A stretch of DNA of 64,000 bases from Arthrobacter livingstonensis. GTDB taxonomy: Bacteria; Actinomycetota; Actinomycetes; Actinomycetales; Micrococcaceae. The notes below the pieces were generated by a model. It saw only the letters and a list, made by a program, of their open reading frames with translations. It had not been told where the DNA came from and made no database searches. The number at the start of each line of letters is the position of its first letter. Positions within the stretch are counted from its first letter, which is position 1. Where the stretch lies: assembly GCF_003219815.1 (NCBI RefSeq), contig NZ_QJVD01000009.1:1-64000 (forward strand). The letters are read 5' to 3'. Made by a program: the position numbers and the translations under genes. Below, piece by piece: positions 29,637 through 38,687 of the stretch.

Positions 29637-32141
29637 CTACGCCGGAACGATATTGACCAGCTTGGGTGCCCGGACAATCACCGTCCGGATGTCGGCGCCG
29701 TCGAGTGCCTTTTGCACGGCTGCCGAGGCCAGGGCGAGTTCGCGCAGCTCGTCCTCGGTGATGTCCGGGGACACCTCCAGGCGGTCGCGGACCTTGCCCT
29801 TGACCTGGACCACGGCAGTGATGCTTTGCTGCACCAGCAAGGACTCGTCGACGTCGGGGAAGCCGGCGTTGGCCACCGATGCCGGGTGGCCCAGCGCATT
29901 CCACATGTCCTCGGCCGTGTAGGGGGCAAAGAGGCTCAGCAGGACGGCGACGGCCTCGGCGGCCTCGCGCACGGCCGGGTCGCCGGCGCCGGCGCCGGAG
30001 TCGATGACCTTGCGGGTGGCATTGACCAGCCCCATCAGCTTTGCCACGACCACATTGAACTTGTGGTCCTCCAGCAGGGCCTTCGCCTCGTGAATGGAGC
30101 GGTGGGTCACTGAGCGCAGCGCGGAATCGCCTGTCGACGGGTCAGTGCCCGCGGCGCTGTCCACGTCGCGGCCCAGGCGCCAGGCGCGGGCCAGGAACTT
30201 TGCCGAGCCCGACGGCGAAACATCCGCCCAGTCGACCTCGTCCTCCGGCGGGCCGGCAAAGACCATCGTGAGGCGGATCGCGTCAACCCCGTAACGGTCC
30301 AGCTGCTGGCCCAGGTCCACGCCGTTGCCCAGCGACTTGCTCATGGCCTTGCCGCCGTTGAGCACCTGGCCCTGGTTCAGCAGGCGGCTGAAGGGCTCGG
30401 TGGCCTCCAGCATGCCCATGTCGTGGATGACCTTGGTGAAAAAGCGCGCGTAGAGCAGGTGCAGGATGGCGTGCTCGACGCCGCCCACGTACTGTCCCAC
30501 GGGCATCCAGTCGTTGACCTTGGCCGGGTCGAACGGGCCGTCGGTGTACTGCGGGGAGACAAAGCGCAGGAAGTACCAGGACGAATCGACAAATGTGTCC
30601 ATCGTGTCGGTGTCGCGCCTGGCCGCGCCGCCGCACCGCGGGCAGCTCACATTGACCCAGTCGCGGGCGGCGGCGAGCGGGGAGGTGCCCTTCGGGGACA
30701 GGTCCTCGCCGCGCAGGTTGTCCGGCAGCCGCACGGGCAGCTGATCGTCGGGGACCGGCACTTCGCCGCAGTCGGCGCAGTGGATGATGGGGATGGGCGC
30801 GCCCCAGAAGCGCTGGCGGGACAGCAGCCAGTCGCGCAGGCGGAAGTTCACGAACTTCTTGCCGGTGCCCAACTTTTCCAGGACTTCGATCGCGGCGGGG
30901 ATGCCGTCCGCCTTGGACAGGCCGTTCAGCTCGCCGGAGTTGATCAGTGTACCGTCTCCGGTGGTGGCAATGCCGGACACGGCCGGGTCTTCCTCGCCCG
31001 TGTCCAGGACGGCGCGCACGGGCAGTCCGAACGCCTTGGCAAAATCCAGGTCGCGCTGGTCGTGGGCGGGGACTGCCATGATGGCGCCGGTGCCGTAGTC
31101 CGCCAGCACATAGTCGGCGGCCCAGACCGGCAGCCTCTCACCCGTGAGCGGGTTGATGGCGAAGCGCCCGGTGAAAACGCCGGTTTTGGTGCGCTCGGTC
31201 GACTGGCGCTCGATGTCGCTCAGGGCCTTGACCCGTTCGCGGTAATCGCTGAGTGCCTCGGCGTGCTCGCCGGTGACCAGTTCCAGGGCCAGCGGGGCGT
31301 CGGCGGCCACCACGAAGAACGTGGCGCCGAACAGGGTGTCGGGACGGGTGGTGAACACCGTCAGCTCCTGCTGCGGCTTTTGCGTCCCCGCCTCTTCGAT
31401 GACGAAAGTGACGTGGGCGCCCTCGGAGCGGCCGATCCAGTTCCTCTGCATGGCCAGCACGCGGTCGGGCCAGTTGCCCTGCAGAGCGTCCATGTCGTCC
31501 AGCAGGCGGTCGGCGTAGTCGGTGATCTTGAAGTACCACTGGTTCAGTGACTTCTTGGTCACGATGGTGCCGCAGCGTTCGCAGGCACCGTTGACAACCT
31601 GCTCGTTGGCGAGCACCGTCTGGTCCTTGGGGCACCAGTTGACCGGGGAATCCTTGCGGTAGGCCAGGCCGCGCTCGTGGAAGCGCTTGAACAGCCACTG
31701 CGTCCACCGGTAGTACTCGGGGTCGGAGGTCTGCAGGCGGCGGGACCAGTCCACCGAGATGGCGTAGCGCTTGAAAGACGCCGCCTGCGTGTCAATATTG
31801 GCATACGTCCACTCACTGGGATGGGCGTTGCGCTTGATGGCGGCGTTTTCCGCCGGCAGGCCGAAGGAGTCCCAGCCGATCGGGTGCAGCACGTCATAGC
31901 CTAGCTGGCGCCAGTAGCGGGCGACGACGTCGCCCATCGCAAAGGCCTCCGCGTGCCCCATGTGAAGGTCCCCGGAGGGGTACGGGAACATGTCCAGGAC
32001 GTAGCGGCGTTCCTTCGAGCCGTCGTCAAGCGGGGTAAAGACCTTCAATTCCTCCCAGACGGCCGGCCATTTGGCCTCCATCGCGGCGAAACTGTAGACG
32101 CCCTCTTCGCTGTTTTCCTCAGTCTGGGACTGCACGCTCAC
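29637..32141 (-). CDS. leuS: leucyl-tRNA synthetase
   Basis: Charges tRNA-Leu. About 834 residues. Class I signatures: the HIGH-type [14 protein letters not shown] near residue 60 and the KMSKS-type [14 protein letters not shown] late in the catalytic domain; a zinc-type CERCG region, the editing domain between them, and the anticodon-binding C-terminus are all present. The GTG reading [10 protein letters not shown] is chosen, with AAGG eight bases upstream; an ATG seven codons earlier is also in frame. A leucine-codon leader with terminator hairpin lies directly upstream. Confidence 0.97.
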   Translation of the reverse strand: MSVQSQTEENSEEGVYSFAAMEAKWPAVWEELKVFTPLDDGSKERRYVLDMFPYPSGDLHMGHAEAFAMGDVVARYWRQLGYDVLHPIGWDSFGLPAENAAIKRNAHPSEWTYANIDTQAASFKRYAISVDWSRRLQTSDPEYYRWTQWLFKRFHERGLAYRKDSPVNWCPKDQTVLANEQVVNGACERCGTIVTKKSLNQWYFKITDYADRLLDDMDALQGNWPDRVLAMQRNWIGRSEGAHVTFVIEEAGTQKPQQELTVFTTRPDTLFGATFFVVAADAPLALELVTGEHAEALSDYRERVKALSDIERQSTERTKTGVFTGRFAINPLTGERLPVWAADYVLADYGTGAIMAVPAHDQRDLDFAKAFGLPVRAVLDTGEEDPAVSGIATTGDGTLINSGELNGLSKADGIPAAIEVLEKLGTGKKFVNFRLRDWLLSRQRFWGAPIPIIHCADCGEVPVPDDQLPVRLPDNLRGEDLSPKGTSPLAAARDWVNVSCPRCGGAARRDTDTMDTFVDSSWYFLRFVSPQYTDGPFDPAKVNDWMPVGQYVGGVEHAILHLLYARFFTKVIHDMGMLEATEPFSRLLNQGQVLNGGKAMSKSLGNGVDLGQQLDRYGVDAIRLTMVFAGPPEDEVDWADVSPSGSAKFLARAWRLGRDVDSAAGTDPSTGDSALRSVTHRSIHEAKALLEDHKFNVVVAKLMGLVNATRKVIDSGAGAGDPAVREAAEAVAVLLSLFAPYTAEDMWNALGHPASVANAGFPDVDESLLVQQSITAVVQVKGKVRDRLEVSPDITEDELRELALASAAVQKALDGADIRTVIVRAPKLVNIVPA

Positions 32142-32190
32142 GTACCCTGCCTTTTCAATCATCAATGGCTTCCTGCACTGTCCTGCCGTG

Positions 32191-32244
32191 TACACACAAA
32201 AGCCCCTCGACTCAGCAAGGGGCGGCCGCAAAAGTATTTGCGGC
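32191..32244 (-). promoter_or_regulatory. leuS transcription attenuator (two hairpins, terminator)
   Basis: On the minus strand, first a perfect hairpin, GCCGCAAA-TACT-TTTGCGGC (32225-32244), whose first bases overlap the leader stop codon. Next comes GCCCCT-N10-AGGGGC (32202-32223), followed directly by TTTTGTGTG. The second is a plausible intrinsic terminator about 60 bases before the leuS start. Attenuators before leuS have been predicted in some Streptomyces. I could not fold the full set of alternatives. Confidence 0.75.
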
Positions 32245-32270
32245 TAGGTAAGGAGGAGCTTTGTATTCAC
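32244..32270 (-). CDS. leuS leader peptide with three consecutive Leu codons
   Basis: An eight-codon ORF: GTG AAT ACA AAG CTC CTC CTT ACC TAG (MNTKLLLT). No ribosome site is visible; a TAAAGT hexamer lies exactly six bases before the GTG, so the transcript probably starts at the GTG. Position just before a hairpin and a terminator ahead of leuS makes a leucine-sensing leader the best explanation. Confidence 0.75.
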   Translation of the reverse strand: MNTKLLLT

Positions 32271-32276
32271 CGTCCT

Positions 32277-32282
32277 ACTTTA
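32277..32282 (-). promoter_or_regulatory. putative -10 hexamer of the leuS leader transcript
   Basis: TAAAGT (4/6 matches to TATAAT) six bases upstream of the leader GTG. I see no convincing -35. Confidence 0.4.
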
Positions 32283-32299
32283 GCGCACATGGAGAACGA

Positions 32300-32341
32300 C
32301 GGCGGGAGCCCGCCTTTCAGGGGAAAGGTGGTCTCCCGCCG
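32300..32341. terminator. hairpin ending the glp transcript
   Basis: Outer arms CGGCGGGAG and CTCCCGCCG are perfect; an inner CCGCCTTTC / GAAAGGTGG stem extends them with one wobble around a short loop. It lies 31 bases past the glpK stop and upstream of the leuS leader, which would insulate the two units. No U-run follows. Confidence 0.65.
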
Positions 32342-32371
32342 ACTTGCCTCACGCGATGCGGTGGCGTGCTG

Positions 32372-33886
32372 TTACTTCACGTCGTCGTCGACCCAGTCCA
32401 TGGACTTGGTGACGGCCTTCTTCCACAGGCGCATCTGGCGGTCGCGCTCGGCGGGATCCATCTTTGGCACCCAGCGCTTGTCCTCGGACCAGTTGGTGGC
32501 CAGTTCGTCCGTGTCCTTCCAGAAACCGACAGCCAGCCCGGCCGCGTAGGCCGCGCCAAGGGCAGTCGTCTCGGTGACCTTCGGGCGGATGACCGGAATG
32601 CCCAGAATGTCGGCCTGGAACTGCATGAGCGCGTCGTTGGCGACCATGCCGCCGTCAACCCTCAGATCCTCCATGTCCACGCCCGAATCCGCGTTGGCGG
32701 CGTCGAGCACCTCGCGGGTCTGGAACGCTGTTGCCTCCAGTGCCGCGCGGGCAATGTGGCCCTTGTTGACGAAACGGGTCAGCCCCACGATCGCCCCGCG
32801 GGCATCGGAGCGCCAGTAGGGTGCGAACAGGCCCGAGAACGCCGGCACGATGTACACCCCGCCGTTGTCCTCAACCGTCTTCGCCAGCTCCTCGACCTCT
32901 GGCGCAGACTTGATCATCCCCAAGTTGTCGCGCAGCCACTGGATCAGCGAGCCCGTCACGGCGATCGACCCCTCCAGGGCGTAGACCGGCTTCGCGTCGC
33001 CGAGCTTGTAGCAGACAGTGGTCAGCAGACCGTTCTTGGAGTGCACGATCTCCTCTCCCGTGTTGACGATCAGGAAGTTTCCGGTGCCATAGGTGTTTTT
33101 GGCCCCGCCCTTCTCGAACGCAGCCTGGCCGAACGTCGCCGCCTGCTGGTCGCCCAGGATGCCGGCAACCGGCGTCTCGCGCAGCAGCTGGCTCCCGTGC
33201 ACCGTGCCATAGACCTCCGAGGAGGACTTGATCTCGGGCATCATGGACTTCGGCACGCCGAAGATCGAGAGGATCTCCTCATCCCAGGAGAGCGACTCCA
33301 GGTCCATGAAGAGGGTCCGGGAGGCGTTGGTGACGTCGGTGATGTGCACGCCGCCGTCGGTGCCGCCGGTGAGGTTCCAGACCACCCAGCTGTCGGTGTT
33401 GCCGAAGAGCAGGTCCCCGGCCTCCGCCTTGGCGCGGGCTCCTTCAACGTTGTCCAGGATCCACTTGATCTTGGTGCCGGAGAAGTAGGTGGCCAGCGGC
33501 AGGCCCACCTTTTGCTTGAAGCGCTCGACGCCGCCGTCGGCGGCGAGCTCGTCAACGATGGCCTGGGTGCGGGTGTCCTGCCAGACAATGGCATTGTAGA
33601 CCGGGACGCCGGTGTTCTTGTCCCAGACGACGGCGGTTTCGCGCTGGTTGGTGATGCCGACACCGACGATGTCATGCCGGGTCAGGTTGGCCTTGGACAG
33701 CGCCGTGCCGATGACCTCGCGGGTGTTGTTCCAGATCTCCATGGCGTCGTGCTCGACCCAGCCGGCCTTCGGGAAGATCTGCTCGTGCTCAAGCTGGCCG
33801 GCTGAGACGATGTTGCCGTCGTGGTCAAAGACGATGGCACGACTGCTGGTGGTTCCCTGGTCAATGGCAATTACGTACTGAGACAT
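32372..33886 (-). CDS. glpK: glycerol kinase
   Basis: ATP-dependent phosphorylation of glycerol to glycerol 3-phosphate. 504 residues. FGGY-family N-terminus [18 protein letters not shown], and late motifs [26 protein letters not shown] and [20 protein letters not shown] are intact. Two ATG codons are adjacent; the second ([10 protein letters not shown]) is used, with AAAGGA seven bases before. It lies about 100 bases after glpF, completing glpD-glpF-glpK. Confidence 0.97.
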   Translation of the reverse strand: MSQYVIAIDQGTTSSRAIVFDHDGNIVSAGQLEHEQIFPKAGWVEHDAMEIWNNTREVIGTALSKANLTRHDIVGVGITNQRETAVVWDKNTGVPVYNAIVWQDTRTQAIVDELAADGGVERFKQKVGLPLATYFSGTKIKWILDNVEGARAKAEAGDLLFGNTDSWVVWNLTGGTDGGVHITDVTNASRTLFMDLESLSWDEEILSIFGVPKSMMPEIKSSSEVYGTVHGSQLLRETPVAGILGDQQAATFGQAAFEKGGAKNTYGTGNFLIVNTGEEIVHSKNGLLTTVCYKLGDAKPVYALEGSIAVTGSLIQWLRDNLGMIKSAPEVEELAKTVEDNGGVYIVPAFSGLFAPYWRSDARGAIVGLTRFVNKGHIARAALEATAFQTREVLDAANADSGVDMEDLRVDGGMVANDALMQFQADILGIPVIRPKVTETTALGAAYAAGLAVGFWKDTDELATNWSEDKRWVPKMDPAERDRQMRLWKKAVTKSMDWVDDDVK

Positions 33887-33988
33887 CATTGTTTCCTTTG
33901 TTTGTGCAGCCTGCAAAAGTTGCTGCGACTCATTACCACTTCTCTGTCTACTACTTGGTCTACTTCATTGCCCACATAACAACAAGGC

Positions 33989-34729
33989 CTACTTCACGAC
34001 AAGTGGCAGCCACTGCGCCATGAGTCCACCCAGTGCGCCGCCAACCAAGGGACCGACAATGGGTACCCAGGAGTAGCTCCAGTCGCTGGAACCCTTGCCC
34101 TTGATGGGCAGGAGTGCGTGCGCGATGCGCGGGCCCAGGTCGCGGGCGGGGTTGATGGCGTAACCCGTAGGTCCACCGAGGGACGCGCCGATGGCGACCA
34201 CCAGCAGTGCAACGGGCAGCGGGCCCAGGCCGGCCACACCGCCGCCGAAGTGCAGGATCACAAACACCAAGACAAAGGTGCCGATGACTTCGGTGACAAC
34301 ATTCCAGCCGTAGTTGCGCTTGGCCGGTCCGGTGGAGAACACGCCGAGCTTGGTGGCGGCGTCGGGCTCGTCATCGAAGTGCTGCTTGTAGGCCAGCCAG
34401 CACACCACGGCACCGATGAAGGCACCAAGCATTTCAGCGCCAAAGTACGTCAGGGTCGAGCCGAAGGTGATCGGCACGTTGGGTGCGTAGTCGGTGGCAC
34501 CGCTGGAGAGTATGCCCACGGTCACGGCGGGGTTCAGGTGCGCACCCGACTTGGCGGCAACGAACACACCGGACATCACTGCCAGGCCCCAACCCCAGTT
34601 GACCATGAGGAAACCGCCGGCATTGCCCTTGGTTCCCTTCAACGCAACGTTGGCCACGACACCGCAACCCAGCAGGGTGAGCATCATGGTTCCCATCACT
34701 TCAGACAGGAACACAATTCCAAGAGACAT
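33989..34729 (-). CDS. glpF: glycerol uptake facilitator (MIP/aquaporin family)
   Basis: Membrane channel for glycerol. 246 residues with six membrane spans and both half-helix motifs: NPAVTVG near residue 66 and NPARDLGPR near 196. The Asp of NPARD and the following residues fit an aquaglyceroporin more than a water-only channel. ATG with a good AAGGAG six bases upstream. Between glpD and glpK, so the three steps (dehydrogenase, uptake, kinase) are encoded together. Confidence 0.94.
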   Translation of the reverse strand: MSLGIVFLSEVMGTMMLTLLGCGVVANVALKGTKGNAGGFLMVNWGWGLAVMSGVFVAAKSGAHLNPAVTVGILSSGATDYAPNVPITFGSTLTYFGAEMLGAFIGAVVCWLAYKQHFDDEPDAATKLGVFSTGPAKRNYGWNVVTEVIGTFVLVFVILHFGGGVAGLGPLPVALLVVAIGASLGGPTGYAINPARDLGPRIAHALLPIKGKGSSDWSYSWVPIVGPLVGGALGGLMAQWLPLVVK

Positions 34730-34817
34730 CTTTGACTCCTTCTTCTATCCATATTTTGTTATTCAGGCACTCCCCCAATGGGGTGCCCGTTTCTTGTGCC
34801 GTGTCCCGGGAGGGCGC

Positions 34818-36653
34818 TTAGGCGATCAAGCTTTGCACCTGGACACCGTGAAAACGGGCCAGGACGTCTTGGGCGTGAATGATTTCCTCATGCGCCCTGT
34901 CCTGGGACCAGCCGAGGGGCCGGGCCAGGGCTGAGGCAGTCTCGGCCAACAGTTCGCCGGTGACCAGGCCGCGGAAGGCCAGGGAGGTCCGGCGGATGAG
35001 AATGTCAACCAGATGGCCGATTTGCTCGTGTTCAACCATGAACTCAACCTCACGGCGGCTCAACTCGTGGGTTGATTCAAAGGCTTCGTCTTCGCCGGCG
35101 GCCAGGTAGGCCAGCACCTCCCCCGCCCGGGTGCCGTAACGGGTCAACAGGACGCCGGCCCGCGCTGCATTGACGGTGCCGCTGACGTGGCCGGCAATCC
35201 AGGCCTCGACGCCGGCCGCGTTCTCGGGGAAGCCGGCACCGCCACCGATGGAGAGCTTCGCCGTCGAGGTTTTACGTTCCGCGCCCAGTGCGGCCAGGAC
35301 GTCGTTGGCAAGGTGTTCCGAGAGCGCCCGGAACGTCGTCCACTTGCCGCCCACCAGGCTCAGCACGGGGACCGTGGCGCCGGCGATGGCGCGGTCCGTC
35401 CGCTCGATCCGGTAGTCGCGGGAGACGAACCCTGGGGCCGTCTCGTCGTGGCGGGGCAGCGGGCGCACACCGGAGAAGGTGTAGACAATCTCATTGCGGG
35501 TGACGGCGACCTCGGGGAAAACGTGGCCGATCAACTCGATGAAGTAGTCAATCTCCTCCTCTGTGCACACGGCGTCCTGGGACATGTCCGCATCGATGTC
35601 GGTGGTGCCCACCAGCACGCGGTCACCCATCGGGTAGATCAGCACAATGCGGCCGTCGGTGTGTTCAAAGAAGATTTCCCGGCCGGCGCACGCCGCCAGC
35701 AGTTCCGGATGGTCCAGCACAATGTGGGAGCCCTTCGTGCCGCCCATGAACAGGGTTTCGGCGCCCATGGCCGTATTGGTGGCATCGACCCAGGCGCCGG
35801 TGGTGTTGACGATGACGTCGGCCGTGAAGGTGAACGTCTCCCCGGTGAGCTGGTCGGTAAGTTCCACCCCGTTATCCGAGACGGCGGTGGCGGCCAGGTA
35901 GTTGGTGGCCCGTGCGCGGCTCGTTCCGTCGGCGGCTGTGCCCTGGCCTTCTGTGCCCTGGCCTACTGTGCCCTGGCCTTCTGTGCCCTGGCCTTCCAGG
36001 CCGGCCTTTTCGCCGTCCTGGAGCACGTCAAGGGTCAGTCGCTCCGGGTTGTGCACGGACGCATCGTAGTAGGTGGCGGCGTATTTGATGCCCGGATTCA
36101 AGGCGGGCAGTTCGGCCAGTGCCTTGGCCCGGCCCTTGAACTCATGGCGGGGGACGGTGCCGCCGTCCCTGGAGAAGGAATCGTACAAGGTCAGGCCGGC
36201 CTTGATCAGGAATGCCCCACGCTCCTGCGGCTTGCCCTGCTTGTGCGTGAGGAAACGCATGGGCGCGGCCAGGATGCCGGAGAACGTGCTGAAAATGGGA
36301 ATGGTGGTCTGCAGCGGCTTGACGTAGTGCGGGGCAATCTTGAGCAGCCTGTTGCGCTCCACGACAGATTCACGCACCAGCCGGAACTCGCCGTTTTCCA
36401 GGTAGCGGATGCCACCGTGAATCATGTGCGAGGAGGCACCGGAAGCGCCCTGGCAGTAGTCGCCGCGCTCCACGAGCGCCACGTCGATGCCCTGCAGGGC
36501 CAGGTCACGGAATGTTCCGACGCCGTTGATCCCGCCGCCAATGACAAGGACCTGGGCACGGGGCCGGTGGCGCAGTGCCTGTACTTGCGGGCGGAGGACT
36601 GCCCCGCTGTCGTTGGCGGTTGCGTTCTTGCCGGCATTGCCGAGGGTACCCAC
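34818..36653 (-). CDS. glpD: aerobic glycerol-3-phosphate dehydrogenase
   Basis: FAD enzyme passing electrons from glycerol 3-phosphate to the respiratory chain, giving DHAP. FAD-binding AQVLVIGGGINGVGT starts the conserved part; SGASSHMIHGGIRYLENGEF, GTTDIDADMS and the C-terminal DAO_C domain follow. An oddity is a GQGTE repeat insertion (see the repeat entry). The start is uncertain. A GTG at 36704 gives a longer protein, but a promoter-like TTGACT-N18-AACAAT lies so close that the transcript would begin past it. A GTG reading MGTLGNAGKNA, with GAGG upstream, is used here. Confidence 0.9.
   Translation of the reverse strand: MGTLGNAGKNATANDSGAVLRPQVQALRHRPRAQVLVIGGGINGVGTFRDLALQGIDVALVERGDYCQGASGASSHMIHGGIRYLENGEFRLVRESVVERNRLLKIAPHYVKPLQTTIPIFSTFSGILAAPMRFLTHKQGKPQERGAFLIKAGLTLYDSFSRDGGTVPRHEFKGRAKALAELPALNPGIKYAATYYDASVHNPERLTLDVLQDGEKAGLEGQGTEGQGTVGQGTEGQGTAADGTSRARATNYLAATAVSDNGVELTDQLTGETFTFTADVIVNTTGAWVDATNTAMGAETLFMGGTKGSHIVLDHPELLAACAGREIFFEHTDGRIVLIYPMGDRVLVGTTDIDADMSQDAVCTEEEIDYFIELIGHVFPEVAVTRNEIVYTFSGVRPLPRHDETAPGFVSRDYRIERTDRAIAGATVPVLSLVGGKWTTFRALSEHLANDVLAALGAERKTSTAKLSIGGGAGFPENAAGVEAWIAGHVSGTVNAARAGVLLTRYGTRAGEVLAYLAAGEDEAFESTHELSRREVEFMVEHEQIGHLVDILIRRTSLAFRGLVTGELLAETASALARPLGWSQDRAHEEIIHAQDVLARFHGVQVQSLIA
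35937..35996. repeat. 15-bp minisatellite inside glpD (four copies)
   Basis: Four tandem copies of TGTGCCCTGGCCTTC, the second with one change (TAC for TTC). On the coding strand they give EGQGT-type pentapeptides in a surface-loop position of GlpD. 15 is a multiple of three, so copy-number change keeps the frame. Confidence 0.92.
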
Positions 36654-36705
36654 GTTGGCCTCATTCACGTTGTGTTGCGTTGCGCACCGGGCGCTTGGTT
36701 CCACT

Positions 36706-36735
36706 ATTGTTTGAATAAGTGAAATATATAGTCAA
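36706..36735 (-). promoter_or_regulatory. putative glpD promoter
   Basis: TTGACT (36730-36735), 18 bases, AACAAT (36706-36711) on the minus strand; 5/6 and 4/6 matches to the sigma-70 consensus. The region between glpD and the regulator is AT-rich against its surroundings. A TATAGT on the plus strand near 36727 could be the -10 of the divergent regulator, so the promoters overlap. Confidence 0.55.
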
Positions 36736-36741
36736 CTCCTT

Positions 36742-36755
36742 TGCACAAACGTGCA
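36742..36755. promoter_or_regulatory. putative operator TGCAC-N4-GTGCA
   Basis: Perfect inverted repeat TGCAC-AAAC-GTGCA 18 bases before the regulator start and just beyond the glpD -35 region. Placement suits binding by the adjacent SorC-type regulator, which is inference only. Confidence 0.45.
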
Positions 36756-36772
36756 GAAAGGCCGTTCGTGCC

Positions 36773-37783
36773 ATGCCAAGCAGGCGAACAAAGCAGTCCG
36801 ACGCCCTCCGGGCTGCACAAATGTACTATTTGCAGGACCAAACCATGGATGCCATTGCCAGGGAGCTGCGAACGTCCCGCTCCACGGTGTCCAGGCTCAT
36901 TTCCACCGCACGCGAAAGCGGGCTGGTGCAGATCCAAATCAAGACACCGGCGGACCGGGCCCCGGAGCTGGAGCGGGCCATCCGCAACCGCTACCAGGTC
37001 GAGGTCCATGTGGTTCCGGTGGCTGACACGCTCGACGAGGTGGAAGCCCTGGACCGGGTCAGCATGCAGGCCGCCCGCACCATCACGCCCCTGGTGGACT
37101 CCAACGCCGTCATCGGGGTGGCCTGGGGCTCCACCCTCAGCGCGGTCAGCCGGCACCTGACGCGCAAGACCACGCACGGCACCACCATTGTCCAGCTCAA
37201 CGGCGCAGGAAACACTCAAACCACCGGCATCACCTATGCCTCTGAAATCGTCCGGCGCTTCGGCAACGCCTATGGGGCCAAGGTGGAGCAGTTTCCGGTG
37301 CCGGCCTTCTTTGACCACGCCGAGACCAAGCGCATGATGTGGGAGGAACGCAGCGTCCGGCGCATCCTGGACCTGCAGGAACGGATGACGATTGCCATCT
37401 TCGGGGTGGGCTCCATGGACGCCGACATCCCCAGCCACGTGTATTCGGGCGGGTACCTGGACTCCACGGACCTGGACGCGCTCGAAGCCAGTGGCGTTGC
37501 CGGCGACGTTGCGACCGTCTTCTTCCGCAACGACGGAACCGACGCCGGGATCGTGCTCAACGACCGCTCCAGCGGACCCAGCCTGGAAAGCCTGCGCAAG
37601 GTCAAGCGTCGAATATGTGTGGTCTCCGGGGCCAAAAAAATCAAGGGGCTCCGGGGAGCGCTCGCCGCAGGGCTGGCCACCGACCTGATTCTGGACGAAA
37701 GCACCGCCAGGGAACTCGTGGAGGCGGAAAGCCACTCCAGCGACCCGATCTTCGGCTTCCTGAGCAGCCTGGACGGGCTCTAA
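36773..37783 (+). CDS. SorC/DeoR-like sugar-binding transcriptional regulator
   Basis: About 336 residues. N-terminal helix-turn-helix (AAQMYYLQDQTMDAIARELR, TSRSTVSRLISTAR) and a SorC-type effector domain with VIGVAWGSTLSAVSRHL and the late FFRNDGTDAGIVLNDRS, ICVVSGAKKIKGLRGALAAG motifs. SorC-family effectors are usually phosphorylated sugars or polyols. Divergent from glpD across overlapping promoters, so control of glycerol or glycerol-3-phosphate use is the natural guess. ATG (MPSRRTKQSDA) with AAAGG eleven bases upstream. Confidence 0.88.
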   Translation: MPSRRTKQSDALRAAQMYYLQDQTMDAIARELRTSRSTVSRLISTARESGLVQIQIKTPADRAPELERAIRNRYQVEVHVVPVADTLDEVEALDRVSMQAARTITPLVDSNAVIGVAWGSTLSAVSRHLTRKTTHGTTIVQLNGAGNTQTTGITYASEIVRRFGNAYGAKVEQFPVPAFFDHAETKRMMWEERSVRRILDLQERMTIAIFGVGSMDADIPSHVYSGGYLDSTDLDALEASGVAGDVATVFFRNDGTDAGIVLNDRSSGPSLESLRKVKRRICVVSGAKKIKGLRGALAAGLATDLILDESTARELVEAESHSSDPIFGFLSSLDGL

Positions 37784-37846
37784 GTGTTGGGGGCGCCCAG
37801 CCGCGCCGCACCCACCGGGGCCGGAGGGGTGGGTAGAGTCGTAGAC

Positions 37847-38680
37847 ATGCATTTGGCACCCAAAACCACACTCAACAACGGCGTCCGCATCGACACCGTT
37901 GGCTACGGGGTCTACAAGGTCCCCTCCGTGGACTGCGCCGCGCTGGTCTCCACCGCGATCGACTCAGGCTACCGGACCATCGACACCGCCGCCCTTTATG
38001 ACAATGAGGAGGGCGTCGGGCAGGCCGTCAACGCCGCCGTCGCCGCCGGGACGCCGAGGGAGGAACTGTTTGTCACGTCAAAAGTGTGGAATGACCGCCA
38101 CGGCTACGACTCCACCCTGGCCGCCTTTGACGAATCCATGGACCGGCTGAACCTCGACTACCTTGACCTGTTTCTCATCCACTGGCCCTGCCCGGAGCAG
38201 AAGCTGTTCATCCCCACGTACAAGGCGCTGGAAACGCTTTACCACGCCGGCCGCGTGCGGGCCATCGGCGTGAGCAACTTTGAGCCTGACCACCTGCACC
38301 GCCTGCTGGAGGCCACCGAGGTGGTGCCGGCGGTCAACCAGGTGGAGCTCCACCCATGGCTGCAACAGCACGAACTCCGGGAACTGCACGCTGAACTTGG
38401 CATCGCCACCCAGGCGTGGAGCCCACTGGCCCGCGGCCAGCTTCTGGCCGACCCCGCGCTCGCGGCCATTGCCACGGCCCACGGCAGGTCCGTGGCGCAG
38501 GTGGTGCTCCGGTGGCACGTGCAGCGCGGCCACCTGGTGATACCCAAGGCCAGCAGCCAGGCACGCATCGCGGCAAACCTGCAGCTCTTTGATTTTGCAC
38601 TCAGTGACACCGACATGGCCGTAATCGCGGCCATGGACAGCGGGCGCCGCTCCGGTTCCGATCCCAACACCGTGAACTAG
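37847..38680 (+). CDS. aldo/keto reductase
   Basis: NAD(P)H-dependent carbonyl reductase, probably of the AKR5 2,5-diketo-gluconate reductase-like group. 277 residues. Catalytic tetrad visible: Asp and Tyr in DTAALYDNE, Lys in TSKVWND, His in LIHWPCP. Cofactor-binding residues near IPKASSQARIAANLQLFDF. It begins 63 bases after the SorC regulator and 7 bases before the hydrolase gene. Physiological substrate is not evident. Confidence 0.93.
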   Translation: MHLAPKTTLNNGVRIDTVGYGVYKVPSVDCAALVSTAIDSGYRTIDTAALYDNEEGVGQAVNAAVAAGTPREELFVTSKVWNDRHGYDSTLAAFDESMDRLNLDYLDLFLIHWPCPEQKLFIPTYKALETLYHAGRVRAIGVSNFEPDHLHRLLEATEVVPAVNQVELHPWLQQHELRELHAELGIATQAWSPLARGQLLADPALAAIATAHGRSVAQVVLRWHVQRGHLVIPKASSQARIAANLQLFDFALSDTDMAVIAAMDSGRRSGSDPNTVN

Positions 38681-38687
38681 CGGGCCA

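Noticed and set aside
32142-32282. T-box riboswitch before leuS
   Set aside because: No AGGGTGGNACCGCG-type T-box sequence; the Leu-codon ORF with terminator explains the region better.
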